Part shown: positions 8,160-17,538 of the stretch, one piece after another
How positions within the stretch are numbered: position 1 is the first letter of the stretch
Layout: each line of letters opens with the position of its first letter
NCBI GenBank assembly: GCA_003135055.1
Contig: PLDF01000294.1
Span: 1-54,301, forward strand
Direction: 5' to 3'
DNA: 54,301 bases
From: Bryobacterales bacterium
GTDB lineage: Bacteria > Acidobacteriota > Terriglobia > Bryobacterales > Bryobacteraceae
Position numbers and translations under genes: made by a program
The notes under the pieces: model-generated
What the model was told of the DNA's origin: nothing
The model's database searches: none
The model's input: only the letters and a program-made list of their open reading frames with translations

Positions 8160-9275
8160 GTGAAGCGTATTCTCTTTATATTCGGCACCCGGCCGGAGGC
8201 GATTAAGCTCTGCCCGGTAGTCCAGTGCATGCAGGAATCCGGCTCCGGACTCCAGGCGCTGGTGTGCGTTACGGCGCAGCATCGCGCCATGTTGGATCAG
8301 GTGATGGAATGCTTCGACGTCCGTACGGACTTCGATCTGGATCTGATGACGCCCGGCCAGACGCTGTCGCAGATTACCGCGCGGGCTCTCGCCGCGCTCG
8401 ATCCGATTCTGGCCGCGGGGAATTTCGATATGGTGGTGGTGCAGGGCGATACCACCAGCACTCTGGCGGGCGCCATGGCGGCGTTTTACCGTCACACTCC
8501 GGTGGCCCATGTGGAAGCGGGGCTGCGCACCGGCAACATGATGGAGCCGTTTCCCGAGGAGATGAATCGCGTAGTCACCGGACGGCTGACCGCGCTGCAT
8601 TTCGCGCCCACGCAAAGCTCGCGGCTCAACCTGCTGGCCGAGCGCACCGCGGACGAGCGCATCTTCGTCACCGGAAACACTGGCATCGACGCGGTTCTGC
8701 ATGTCGCGAAGGCCCTGGAGCACGGGCAAATTCCAGCCCATTCGTGGCACTGGCTGGATTACAGCCGCAAGCTGATCGTGGTGACGGCCCACCGCCGGGA
8801 AAGCTTCGGCGAAGGCATGGACCGTATTTGCGAAGCGCTGTCCGAATTGGCCGGCCGGGACGACATCCAGATTGTTTACCCGGTACACCGCAACCCCAAC
8901 GTGCTCGACCCGGTGACCCGAGCCTTGAGCGGGCGAAGCAACATTGCGCTCATCGAGCCGCTCGATTATGCGTCGTTTGTGGACCTGATGCGCCGCGCGT
9001 ATCTGCTGATCACGGATTCGGGCGGCATACAGGAGGAGGCTCCGTCGCTGGGCAAGCCGGTGCTGGTGATGCGCGATTGCACGGAGCGGCCGGAAGCGGT
9101 GGAAGCCGGGACCGTGAAGCTGGTGGGGACCGACCCCGCGAAAATCGTCGGCGAAGCCGTGCGGCTGTTGGAATGCCCGGAAGAATATGATCGCATGTCG
9201 CGCATCCACAATCCTTATGGCGACGGCCGCGCGAGCCGGCGAATCACCGAGACCGTTGCAAAGTTCCTGGAGTGA
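8160..9275 (+). CDS. wecB: UDP-N-acetylglucosamine 2-epimerase (non-hydrolysing)
   Basis: 371 aa, the normal family length, from a GTG at 8160 (VKRILFIFGTRPEAIKLCPV). The frame is open further upstream, but that part has no family similarity. It interconverts UDP-GlcNAc and UDP-ManNAc for polysaccharide or cell-wall polymer synthesis in the cytosol. Family motifs are all present: FGTRPEAIK, QGDTTS, HVEAGLRTG, PFPEEMNR, TGNTGIDA, VTAHRRESFGEG, PVHRNPNV, DSGGIQEEAPSLGKPVLVMR and the final GTVKLVGTD. No clear Shine-Dalgarno. There are no other polysaccharide genes next to it, so it stands alone in an accessory stretch. Intact, unlike its left neighbours. Confidence 0.95.
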   Translation: MKRILFIFGTRPEAIKLCPVVQCMQESGSGLQALVCVTAQHRAMLDQVMECFDVRTDFDLDLMTPGQTLSQITARALAALDPILAAGNFDMVVVQGDTTSTLAGAMAAFYRHTPVAHVEAGLRTGNMMEPFPEEMNRVVTGRLTALHFAPTQSSRLNLLAERTADERIFVTGNTGIDAVLHVAKALEHGQIPAHSWHWLDYSRKLIVVTAHRRESFGEGMDRICEALSELAGRDDIQIVYPVHRNPNVLDPVTRALSGRSNIALIEPLDYASFVDLMRRAYLLITDSGGIQEEAPSLGKPVLVMRDCTERPEAVEAGTVKLVGTDPAKIVGEAVRLLECPEEYDRMSRIHNPYGDGRASRRITETVAKFLE

Positions 9276-9463
9276 GAGGTCGCCGGCGGGGATGCTGCCG
9301 GGTATGGCGGCGGTGTACATGCCGGCCCATGTACAGCTTCCAACGCGGTAGCCTTTGATGTCGCCGGCAAGTGAAGCGTCCCCGCCTGGCAGCGGGAGTT
9401 CGCTAATTTACCGTGTATGTTCGTGCGGAGGCGTTAATGGCACAAACGCGGGCTTGGCTTCCA

Positions 9464-9826
9464 TTACGAATCGCCGCCGCCTGCCTCAGAATCGTCGCCA
9501 CCTGATCCAGCTCGGTTTTGCATGTGTTCGATGAAATCGGAAAACGCGTCTTCAAGGCTTGCCTCGTCCACGGTTGCAACCTTTTCGTGCCGGAAGAACA
9601 CGTTCTTGCCATCGGCTGTACGAAGCGCTTCGAAGTCGAATTCCCCGGAGACCCAGGCGCTGATTCGTCCCATCATGCTTGCGGCGTCGAAGTCGGCAGC
9701 GGCGGATGGGAGATGCTCAGTCCTTTGGCGGACTTCGGCCAGACGTACGCCGGAATGGGCCAAGGTATGCTCCCGAAGCCGGAACCACCGGATAATCTCC
9801 TCAAGCGTTAGAGGATTCTCGCTCAT
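9464..9826 (-). CDS. Hypothetical protein, immunity-protein-like
   Basis: 120 aa from the ATG at 9826 (MSENPLTLEEIIRWFRLREH). Small, acidic and soluble, with a Gly/Asp/Ser-rich tail. The middle (MMGRISAWVSGEFDFEAL, GKNVFFRHEKVATVDEASL, DAFSDFIEHM) resembles small polymorphic-toxin immunity proteins of the TriTu type. I hold that only weakly. No toxin gene is adjacent. It is convergent with wecB, which lies 190 bp away. Confidence 0.55.
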   Translation of the reverse strand: MSENPLTLEEIIRWFRLREHTLAHSGVRLAEVRQRTEHLPSAAADFDAASMMGRISAWVSGEFDFEALRTADGKNVFFRHEKVATVDEASLEDAFSDFIEHMQNRAGSGGDDSEAGGGDS

Positions 9827-10092
9827 CTTCGCCCGTTCGCTTCGATAGTACGACGAACTGGACAAAAAGTGGATTTTCGGAAAGTGCGTCGCCGAATGGG
9901 ACCGGCCGTGTCTAGTTTCCGGAAAGCCCGTTTCACGGCCCCGATCTTGCGGGCGGGCGCCCCGCTCTCCTATTCCGGGAGGGGGAACCGGCACGGCGGA
10001 ACCGTGTCATTCTCGGTCAGGAGCACTGGCGCCGCGCCAGGCCGCTGAGGACGGTTAACCAGCCGCCGCCGAAATTTGATACGCTGCCAGCC

Positions 10093-10521
10093 ATGGCACT
10101 GAACCGCTGGAAATCGAATGGATGGACGGTGTGCGGCGTCGCTCTGCTGTCGTTTGCAGCCGGTGTGCTGTTTACGGCGCGGGCAAACTCCGATCGGGTC
10201 TTCGAACTCCGCATTTATCATGCGACGCCGGGTAAAGTGGAGGCGCTGGAAACGCGATTTCGCAATGAAGCATCGAAGCTGCTAGCGAAGCACGGACTGG
10301 ACGCCGTCGGGTACTGGGTGCCAGACGACGCGCCGGCTTCCGGCGATACTTTCATTTACCTTCTGGCCCACCCCAATCGTGCGGCGGCGAAGCAGCATTG
10401 GGCGGAGATGTTCGCCGATCCCGCATTTCAATCGATGATGAAGGAAGAGCAGACCGATAAGCTGGTGCAAAAAGTGGATGACATCTACATGCACTCAAGC
10501 GATTTTTCAGCTATGAAGTGA
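10093..10521 (+). CDS. NIPSNAP family protein with N-terminal membrane anchor
   Basis: 142 aa. Residues about 11-30 are hydrophobic (GWTVCGVALLSFAAGVLF) and look like an uncleaved anchor or signal. The rest is a single NIPSNAP (ferredoxin-like alpha/beta) domain: VFELRIYHATPGKVEALETR, GYWVPDD, TFIYLLAHPNRAAAKQHW, DPAFQSMMKE. Family function is unclear. A stand-alone gene on the plus strand. Confidence 0.85.
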   Translation: MALNRWKSNGWTVCGVALLSFAAGVLFTARANSDRVFELRIYHATPGKVEALETRFRNEASKLLAKHGLDAVGYWVPDDAPASGDTFIYLLAHPNRAAAKQHWAEMFADPAFQSMMKEEQTDKLVQKVDDIYMHSSDFSAMK

Positions 10522-10742
10522 CCGCTGAGCCGAATCGATTTGCCCGGACTCTTAGAACGAATTGCAGCGAAGCCGTTCCTATTACGACTGACCGAGCGTA
10601 CCCAACGTTCCGCGAAAGAGTTCAAGTTCAGACTCCTGCGCCGATAGGAGCGAGGAACACGAGGCGATCCAGCCGGATCGCGCGTTTCAACGTTTTGGCT
10701 TCGGCCAACGTATAGGCTTGTGACAGACTGTTGGGACTTACC

Positions 10743-11143
10743 GTGACGATCGCCACCATGCACCCGCATACGGTCCACGAAATTCCCGAAACGGATTTGC
10801 TGCGGCGGGCCCAAAGCGGCAACCGGGAGGCTCTGGAGCAACTCATTATGCTTCATGAACACCGCATTTTCACCCTCGCCCTGCGCATGACGGGCAACGT
10901 CGCCGACGCCCAGGACGCGTACAGGAGACCTTAATCCGGCTGCACTTGGGTGTCCGGAAAATCGACGACGTGCGCGTGCCGGACCGTGGCTCGGCGCAGT
11001 GGCCGTGAATGCCTGCCACGATATCGGCCGCCCCCGGCAGCAAACCCGTGGCCATCCCCGTGTTCCGGATGGCCGAACGCCCAGGAACGGCTACATTCCG
11101 CCAGCCGACTTCAACGGCGCCTCACAAACTGTCGCGGCCGGAT
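10743..11143 (+). pseudogene. ECF sigma factor remnant
   Basis: Starts from GTG 10743 or ATG 10758 and reads clean sigma region 2.1-2.2 (PETDLLRRAQSGNREALEQL, EHRIFTLALRMTGNVADAQDA). It breaks at about 10920 (YRRP then stop). The next pieces in other frames are QETLIRLHL and WLGAVAVNACHDIGRP, which match the rest of region 2 of ECF factors. Region 4 is not recognisable. At least two indels, so it is dead. Its tail overlaps the 3' end of the AraC gene on the other strand. Confidence 0.8.
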
Positions 11144-12108
11144 AGCGTTCTTACCCCATTGTTGACCGACTCCAACGGCGGAGCGCTTGGCGAGCGAAGC
11201 GTCCGAATATCCCGCATCGGCGGTTGGCCGAAGAAACGGCTGTATTCGCGATTGAATTGGCTGGCGCTTTCGTATCCGACCTCAAAGGCCGCACTCGCGG
11301 CGTCCAGACCCTCCATAAGCATGCGTCCCCGCGCCGCCTGCAGCCGAAGCTGTTTCTGATACTGAAGAGGACTCATGGCGGTCAGCACCCGGAAATGATG
11401 GTGCAGCGTGGATACGCCCATGCCCGCGATTTCCGCGAGATCTTCCACCCGGAGCGGCTTCGCATAGTTCGCCCCGATCCAGGCGATCGCTTTTGCCGTT
11501 CGGTGGCTCTGCTCTCCTTGCGTTGCGATCGCTTGAAGGCGCGCTCCCACCGCGCTGCGAAGGATTCGGTAGACGATCTCGCGTTGAATTTGGCCACTGA
11601 GAAAGGGAATGTCCTGCGGCGTGTGCAGCAGGTCCACGAGCCGGCAGCATGCACTGAGGAATTCCACCGTGGTCTCGCCGGTCGCCATGCCAGGACTGTC
11701 GGACGCCTCGGCCACCTGAATCTCCTCCCGGCTGAGAAGTTCCCGCACCACGGGCATTTCGAGTTTGAGCGACAACGCCAGGCAGGGCGCCTCTTCACTT
11801 GCCTCGATCACCCGGCTGACGACCGGCAAATCGACCGACGTCAGCAGGAACCGCGATGCATCGTAGATGAAAACGTTTCGGCCGAGCTCTACGCGCTTCC
11901 GCCCCTGGGCGATCACGGTCACCCCCGGCTGGTAAGTCATTGAGCACCGGGCGGTAGGGGCAGTCCGCCGGTGGAGCGTCAGCCCGGGAACGTCCGTTGC
12001 CCGGTTCTCCGCGGAGCCGATCGACGAGGCAATCTCGCGAGCCAGCTCTTCCCGCAATTCGTGTGCGCGGCCTCGTAACAGAGATGCCTCTCCACTGCGG
12101 TGTTTCAT
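11122..12108 (-). CDS. AraC-family transcriptional regulator
   Basis: 328 aa. Residues about 45-195 are an AraC N-terminal (AraC_N) cupin-like domain (MTYQPGVTVIAQGRKRVELG, YDASRFLLTSVDLPVVSRV). The C-terminal 100 residues hold two helix-turn-helix motifs (LRVEDLAEIAGMGVSTLHHH, SAAFEVGYESASQFNREYSR). It is transcribed divergently from an aldo/keto reductase 187 bp away. This is a common pairing in which the regulator activates the oxidoreductase gene, probably on binding an aldehyde-type ligand (inference). Confidence 0.93.
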   Translation of the reverse strand: MKHRSGEASLLRGRAHELREELAREIASSIGSAENRATDVPGLTLHRRTAPTARCSMTYQPGVTVIAQGRKRVELGRNVFIYDASRFLLTSVDLPVVSRVIEASEEAPCLALSLKLEMPVVRELLSREEIQVAEASDSPGMATGETTVEFLSACCRLVDLLHTPQDIPFLSGQIQREIVYRILRSAVGARLQAIATQGEQSHRTAKAIAWIGANYAKPLRVEDLAEIAGMGVSTLHHHFRVLTAMSPLQYQKQLRLQAARGRMLMEGLDAASAAFEVGYESASQFNREYSRFFGQPPMRDIRTLRSPSAPPLESVNNGVRTLSGRDSL

Positions 12109-12136
12109 GGTAGCGGCTTAGCTCACCTCTACTCTA

Positions 12137-12169
12137 CTATGATAACTCTATGATAACTGCATAATAACT
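12137..12169. promoter_or_regulatory. Three tandem 11-bp repeats, candidate AraC operator
   Basis: CTATGATAACT at 12137-12147 and 12148-12158, then GCATAATAACT at 12159-12169. The 11-bp period places the copies on one helix face. It lies in the divergent gap between the AraC gene and the aldo/keto reductase, so it is a good candidate binding site. Confidence 0.55.
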
Positions 12170-12208
12170 GCTGGCTCTGTGCCTGGATCAGCAGTGCAAG
12201 AGGAATAG

Positions 12209-13303
<1,095 letters not shown>

Positions 13304-13329
13304 GCGACGACGCGAAGGAGTCTCAAGAA

Positions 13330-13464
13330 ATGGACATCAAAAGAAATGGCTCGCAACCTTCCGTCAAGGGACCGTCCGAGTGGTTCTCTGGCACAATACG
13401 CATCGATCCGCTTTTTCAGGCGACCGATTCGGCGCTTGTTCAAGGCGCTAGCGGGACTTTCGCA
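13330..13464 (+). pseudogene. 5' stub of a cupin-domain gene
   Basis: Begins ATG GAC ATC AAA 26 bp after the reductase stop: [19 protein letters not shown], then [17 protein letters not shown]. This matches the N-terminus of small cupins often encoded beside aldo/keto reductases. Homology ends at about 13460, where the beta-barrel metal site should begin, and unrelated sequence follows. It is a truncation by recombination, not a point mutation. Confidence 0.7.
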
Positions 13465-13537
13465 AATCTGAGGTGGCAGAGGGCAGGTGGAAGGCTTCCA
13501 GAGGCCCATCAGATAAGGGTTTCACGTCAATGCAGCG

Positions 13538-13813
13538 TTAGTTCATCGCTAGATGAAAGACGTAGGCCCAAGCGACAGGCCGGGAGGCCTGTCGTACTTT
13601 GTTAAGGGTGAGCTTTGCAAAGGCCAACCCTGCGCAACTCAGCACCAGGCGCAAGGCTTGGTTCACCGCTCTCTCACTGCGAAAGGCCTTTCGGATATTT
13701 GGTTCCAGTAGAAAACGATTTGTGCCTGCATGGTATCGCTTCGCGTACTTGCCTCGCACCCCCGCCTTAAGCAGCTGCCGAAGGTCGTACTCCGGGCGCA
13801 GCTCGTCGTTCAT
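13538..13813 (-). CDS. Probable antitoxin partner of BrnT-like toxin
   Basis: 91 aa from the ATG at 13813, one base after the toxin stop. The N-terminal 60 residues ([52 protein letters not shown]) belong to a small conserved family that I recall as an antitoxin-like partner; this is not the classic BrnA sequence. The C-terminal 30 residues run into a family B palindrome (13572-13597), so the native end was probably lost and replaced by repeat-derived codons. Confidence 0.65.
   Translation of the reverse strand: MNDELRPEYDLRQLLKAGVRGKYAKRYHAGTNRFLLEPNIRKAFRSERAVNQALRLVLSCAGLAFAKLTLNKVRQASRPVAWAYVFHLAMN
13572..13597. repeat. Palindromic repeat family B, copy 3
   Basis: GCGACAGGCC-ggga-GGCCTGTCG, perfect arms. 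It lies inside the 3' end of the putative antitoxin reading frame and seems to have been inserted or recruited there. Confidence 0.65.
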
Positions 13814-13814
13814 C

Positions 13815-14096
13815 TTATCCGTGCGTTTCCTCATAAACTCGTCTTTCGTTCCGGGTCAGTTTTCGAGCACTGATGATCCGAATCCTTCCGTGGCGTTCCG
13901 CATGGGCGACGATGAGAGGTCGGCCCCGACTAGCTAGATAACCCGATGGTGATGTATCGACGTTCGTCGCCGGAGTGGTCGGGGTCGGGGGCAGTGGCGC
14001 CGAGATAATCACCGAGCACGGTGGCGGCTTCGCTGAAGGAAACTTGTGCTTACGAAGATTACCGGCCGCCTTGTCCGGGTCCCACTCGAACTCCAT
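13815..14096 (-). pseudogene. brnT: BrnT-family toxin with two compensating frameshifts
   Basis: The frame is open for 93 aa, but only the ends fit BrnT: MEFEWDPDKAAGNLRKHK at the start and SRGRPLIVAHAERHGRIRII plus SARKLTRNERRVYEE at the end. The middle 37 residues are nonsense (PPCSVIISAPLPPTPTTP). In the +1 frame the same DNA reads SFSEAATVLGDYLGATAPD and DERRYITIGLSS, exactly the missing BrnT core. So one base was lost at about 14043 and four were gained at 13930-13937 (CTAG doubled), restoring frame. The product, if made, is very likely not an active RNase. The partner gene follows after 1 bp. Confidence 0.8.
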
Positions 14097-14479
14097 ACGG
14101 CCAGTTTAGCTGGTTGAATGCCGACTCCGCAGCTTCTCAGATCGGCAGCCGGCGACTGCAGAACACGCTTTTAAGACTGGCAGCGCCGGCGTACCTGGTT
14201 AATCTTGGTTGTCGCCGAATGGAATCGTGTGGCATAGAAACCACCGAAATTGTTTACGTATGGGCATATAGCCCAAAGTGACCAGGCCCAACGATCACTT
14301 GTGCTTGCGAAACACCCGACGCCTGTTCACGGCGCACTGAAGCAGCGAAGCGACAGAATCTTGGGTCGCTTCGCTGCTACTGCTTGGCGTTATGCGGCCA
14401 GGATCGGAATGCATCGTCAGTTTGAAAACTTCGTTGCCGATAGTGGATCAAGGCCGATCATCTGCCCTTTCCGTTCGGT
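14097..14479. other. Gap with no gene
   Basis: 383 bp between the BrnT locus and the decayed ATPase. No coding signal that I trust. It holds the strong hairpin at 14341-14378. Confidence 0.5.
14341..14378. repeat. Hairpin with perfect 14-bp arms
   Basis: AGCAGCGAAGCGAC, 10-nt loop, GTCGCTTCGCTGCT. No T-run follows on either strand, so it is not a standard terminator. GCCCAAC about 55 bp before and GTTATGC about 10 bp after faintly recall integron attC ends, but the second box departs from GTTRRRY. Confidence 0.7.
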
Positions 14480-16028
14480 TCAATCCCTCTTCCGTTGACG
14501 AGCGAATCTCTCCCGGTGCGACTGGTTGAGCTTTTGGATATCTAGCGCCTGCCGGCAGCAGGGATGAATTTCCCACTTTAATGCCAAAATCATGGTCGGT
14601 CCGAGATTGCAAAAAATCGGGCATCTGGTCAAAACGATAGTGCTCGTACTTCCCCTCGTCATTCTCGCTACGAGCCACGATAAATCCTAGTCGATAGAGG
14701 AAGCGAGCAATCTCTTTCGGTGCGCGAGTCCTCTCACCTTCAATACTCACCTCCAAACGGGTAGACACTCGGCTCGCAATCCAGGTAAACAGACCCTCGC
14801 GGGTCATTAGCCGTTCCTAGCCGTTCAGCACCTCTAAACGCATTCAGCAGCTCATTGACTTGCGGACATTGGTGCTTATGTTCCGAAACGAGATCCTCAA
14901 TCCGCTTCGCGCCGTACTCGCCCCAAACTCATCAATACTCTCTTTCGCGATCCTGCTCGATTTGTGTCGGAGGGCGGACTCCCGCGCAAGCTTGCAAAGC
15001 TGAATTGTCCATCGAGGCCGTTCATAAGAAAGAGTGTAAATAATTTTGTACGAGTCTGCCATCCGCGAGGGCGAAAGTGACGGCTGCATCTCTGAAGCTT
15101 GGCGGCTATCCCCCCATTGCATCTTTGGTACAAATGCCAGCTCAAGCAACCGTTCCTCTACTTCTTCTTGCCGCGCTAGGGGCGATGCTGGAGGCGGGGC
15201 CACCCCCAGTTGTTTCAAGCTTGCCCGAATCCGTGAAGACAGAAGAGCCAAAAATCTCGTTCACGCCGCAGTTTTCTGAGACGTATTGAGACATCTTGTC
15301 TAACGCTTCATCGTAGCGACGCAAGAGCGCCCAAACATCGGTGCGGACACTCGCGCGGATATAAAGATCCTTCACATCCCTGACTAAGTATCGGCACGCC
15401 GAAAAAAACGTAGCTAAGCTCGGCCCAACGATTCAAGTGGGGTGTTTTGAAATGTAGCATCAAGATCATCAATGACGATCCACACTTTTCGGTCCTTGAC
15501 ACGTTTCAGAAGCTCGATCTCATTCTTGGCGGGCAGCTTCGTTGTTCCCCGGCCTTTTTCGAGCAATGATTGCAGCCTGTCAAGAAGGCATCCAACCATA
15601 TTCCGCGCCTTGTAACCTTCGAGCTCGGCCGTTTCTATCAATGTGATGCGATCATCGGTAAGGGCGAGATTCAGTCGGAGGGCCAACGCCCTATTGACAA
15701 GCGCACAGAGCCGGATCATCCAATCGCGCGTGTAGTCATTTGGCGAATTCAGCTCGGAGGAAAGATTAAATCTGCTTCGCACGAGGTCGGCACCCCTGAC
15801 CGTAATCACGAGCGCGTCTGTATCCGTTTCTCGAATTTGACGGCCGTCCACTGCAGGACTTCCCACGCCCTTCCTGGCAGTGGCGACCAGCAACTTCTTC
15901 CGTTTCTCCAGAAAGTTCCCGAACGCTTCCTGCTCGACGAAATATTCCAAAAGTTCCTCGGGGTCGACATCATCCCCTGCTTCGTTCCCGAAGTCGAGAT
16001 TCTTCAGAATGGGTAAATCGGCGTTCAT
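14480..16028 (-). pseudogene. Sll1717-family P-loop ATPase, many indels
   Basis: Starts at the ATG at 16028 (MNADLPILKNLDFGNEAGDD). Pieces in shifting frames cover a whole protein of about 510 aa: VEQEAFGNFLEKRKKLLVAT, ALVITVRGADLVRSRFNLSS, KVWIVIDDLDATFQNTPLES (Walker B-like), TFFSACRYLVRDVKDLYIRA, SVRTDVWALLRRYDEALDKM, LLELAFVPKMQWGD, YKIIYTLSYERPRWTIQLCK, LEVSIEGERTRAPKEIARFL, RFDQMPDFLQSRTDHDFG, LNQSHRERFARQRKRD. The Walker A (ARKGVGKS) is broken by three single-base losses near 15833-15870. Others lie near 15415 (about 5-nt gain), 15235-15270, 14920, 14818 (9-10-nt tandem copy) and 14590. Clearly dead; family function is unknown. Confidence 0.8.
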
Positions 16029-16460
16029 GTGGGTCTCCATGCCGCTACTGAATTGATTATCACAAAATATCCGGATCTCGGTGTCAAAACGCTTCAATGG
16101 ACCGCCTTGCCGTCCTGGACTTGTGCCGCAAGTTGTTTGCGATCTGGGAAATGACGCATCCGCGGGCTAACCGTCGCGAGATCCCCGTACCACCTGTGTG
16201 GCCTGGCTGTGGCCATGAAGCCGTGACAATTGAGGCGGCTGCGCCGGTCAGGCCAGATTAGTAATGCTAACGAGCTTGCGTTCCTTGATCCACGTGGCCG
16301 AAAACGTCATACCGGACTTGTGCCTCACGTTGCCCCCTAAACGTTCGGGTCCATTGCGCTGGGCATCACCGCCGGACATCCAGCGCCGATATCCCAGAAC
16401 GGACTTACGGGGAGTAATCCAGCTTTAACGGTACATAACCGTCTTGCCTTGCTGCGGCCT
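16029..16460. other. Gap with no gene
   Basis: 432 bp between the ATPase remnant and the XRE antitoxin stop. I see no coding frame, repeat or strong hairpin. Confidence 0.5.
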
Positions 16461-16784
16461 CTACGCGACGCGAAGTTCGGCGAGACCGCGCTTTCTAGGC
16501 CTTACAACGATCTCTACATCGTGCCCTAGCGCGACCAGGAAACGCATGAGGCGCTCGACCGAATATCCCCGGAACCGGCCAGCCAGCATAGCTGAGATTT
16601 TGGGCTGATCGATGCCCATGAGCTGTGCCGCAGCTGCCTGGGTCAACTTTCGTTGGCGGATGGTCCGGTCGATCCGAATTACCAGTCCGGCTTTGATCAG
16701 ATGTTCGCCGGCGTCGGCCAGGCCGAGGTCAGCGAATACGTTGCCCGTGCTGGGCTCCCGCTCAAGGAGCTCTCTTTTCGGCAT
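16461..16784 (-). CDS. XRE-family antitoxin (HigA-like)
   Basis: 107 aa. It has a Cro/C1-type helix-turn-helix at about residues 35-90 (IRIDRTIRQRKLTQAAAAQL, GIDQPKISAMLAGRFRGYSV). It begins within the last 23 bp of the RelE-like toxin gene. It should bind and neutralise the toxin and repress the shared promoter, as in other type II systems with the toxin gene first. Both genes are intact, unlike most toxin-antitoxin loci in this window. Confidence 0.9.
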   Translation of the reverse strand: MPKRELLEREPSTGNVFADLGLADAGEHLIKAGLVIRIDRTIRQRKLTQAAAAQLMGIDQPKISAMLAGRFRGYSVERLMRFLVALGHDVEIVVRPRKRGLAELRVA

Positions 16785-17118
16785 TCTTCACCTCACTTCT
16801 CAATTGTTTTAGCCGCTGCCGGATAAGGTCCATCTCCGGCAGCGGCGTCGCGATCCCGGCCTTGGACTTCTTTTGGAACGCGTGGATCACGTAAATCGAT
16901 TCTCCGATAGAGACCGTATAGATCGCGCGGTAGGTTCCTCTAGCGTCATAGGCCGCAATCTCCATCACCTGGCCGCCAAGACCGCGCAGTGGCTTGGCCT
17001 TAACACTCACTTCGCCCAACTGCGCCGCGTACAACGCATAGCCGATGTCGTCTTGGACGCCAGCCGGAAATGACTTCACCTTGGAACGGGAATCGGCAAT
17101 CCACGTGAGGTGCTTCAT
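16762..17118 (-). CDS. RelE/HigB-like toxin (Gp49 family)
   Basis: 118 aa from the ATG at 17118 (MKHLTWIADSRSKVKSFPAG); in-frame ATGs at 17130 and 17136 are possible. Motifs of the phage-derived Gp49/HigB group are clear: DDIGYALYAAQLGE, VKAKPLRGLGGQVMEIAAYD, GTYRAIYTVSIGESIYVIHA, FQKKSKAGI. The family members are ribosome-dependent mRNA interferases. It overlaps the downstream XRE gene by 23 bp, which supports a two-gene operon. Confidence 0.9.
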   Translation of the reverse strand: MKHLTWIADSRSKVKSFPAGVQDDIGYALYAAQLGEVSVKAKPLRGLGGQVMEIAAYDARGTYRAIYTVSIGESIYVIHAFQKKSKAGIATPLPEMDLIRQRLKQLRSEVKNAEKRAP

Positions 17119-17319
17119 CCGTCGGTACATGCCCATATTGGCATAAATCGGATGGAGCGTCAAACGATGGCCGAGGGATCGTGCCGCTCCGGCCGCTCTC
17201 TGAACGAAGATTCGTGGGCCTCCGGCGCCCCATCGGGACTACTCCCGCGAAATGTTTCGGCGTCGGCGATGCGCGGGCGTTGGGTACTTGACAGTTTCGG
17301 GCGAGGCTCAGTCGCACTT

Positions 17320-17339
17320 GGCAGGCGAAAGCGCCTGCC
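17320..17339. repeat. Palindromic repeat, GGCAGGCG type
   Basis: GGCAGGCGAAAGCGCCTGCC followed by CCAC and, 20 bp on, a TTGCGCGCCAACGTGG string also seen beside the related palindrome at 35507. Relative of family B. Confidence 0.55.
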
Positions 17340-17468
17340 CCACAGAAAGCAGGCCCTTGCGCGCCAACGTGGCTACCGCCGTTTTTAGGATTATATATAT
17401 AACCGGGCGATCTCAGCGATTTCGCGGCTCTGTTGCGGGATTCGCCCCTGGGGAACTGCGAGACATAT

Positions 17469-17516
17469 CGCGTTCACACGATTGTGAACGCTGCACGCAT
17501 GAGTGCGTGCGCCACG
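17469..17516. repeat. Double-hairpin repeat family A, copy 3
   Basis: Minus-strand orientation of the 3137 element: GCGTTCACA/TGTGAACGC hairpin, then GCACGCA/TGCGTGC, ending in GCCACG. It sits 22 bp from the PqiA-like gene's 3' end. Confidence 0.8.
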
Positions 17517-17538
17517 GCGGCCTTCAGCAACAGATTAG

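Noticed and set aside
14285..14391. Integron attC site around the 14341 hairpin
   Set aside because: The second core box (GTTATGC) departs from GTTRRRY and there is no cassette array or integrase. Kept only as a weak remark.
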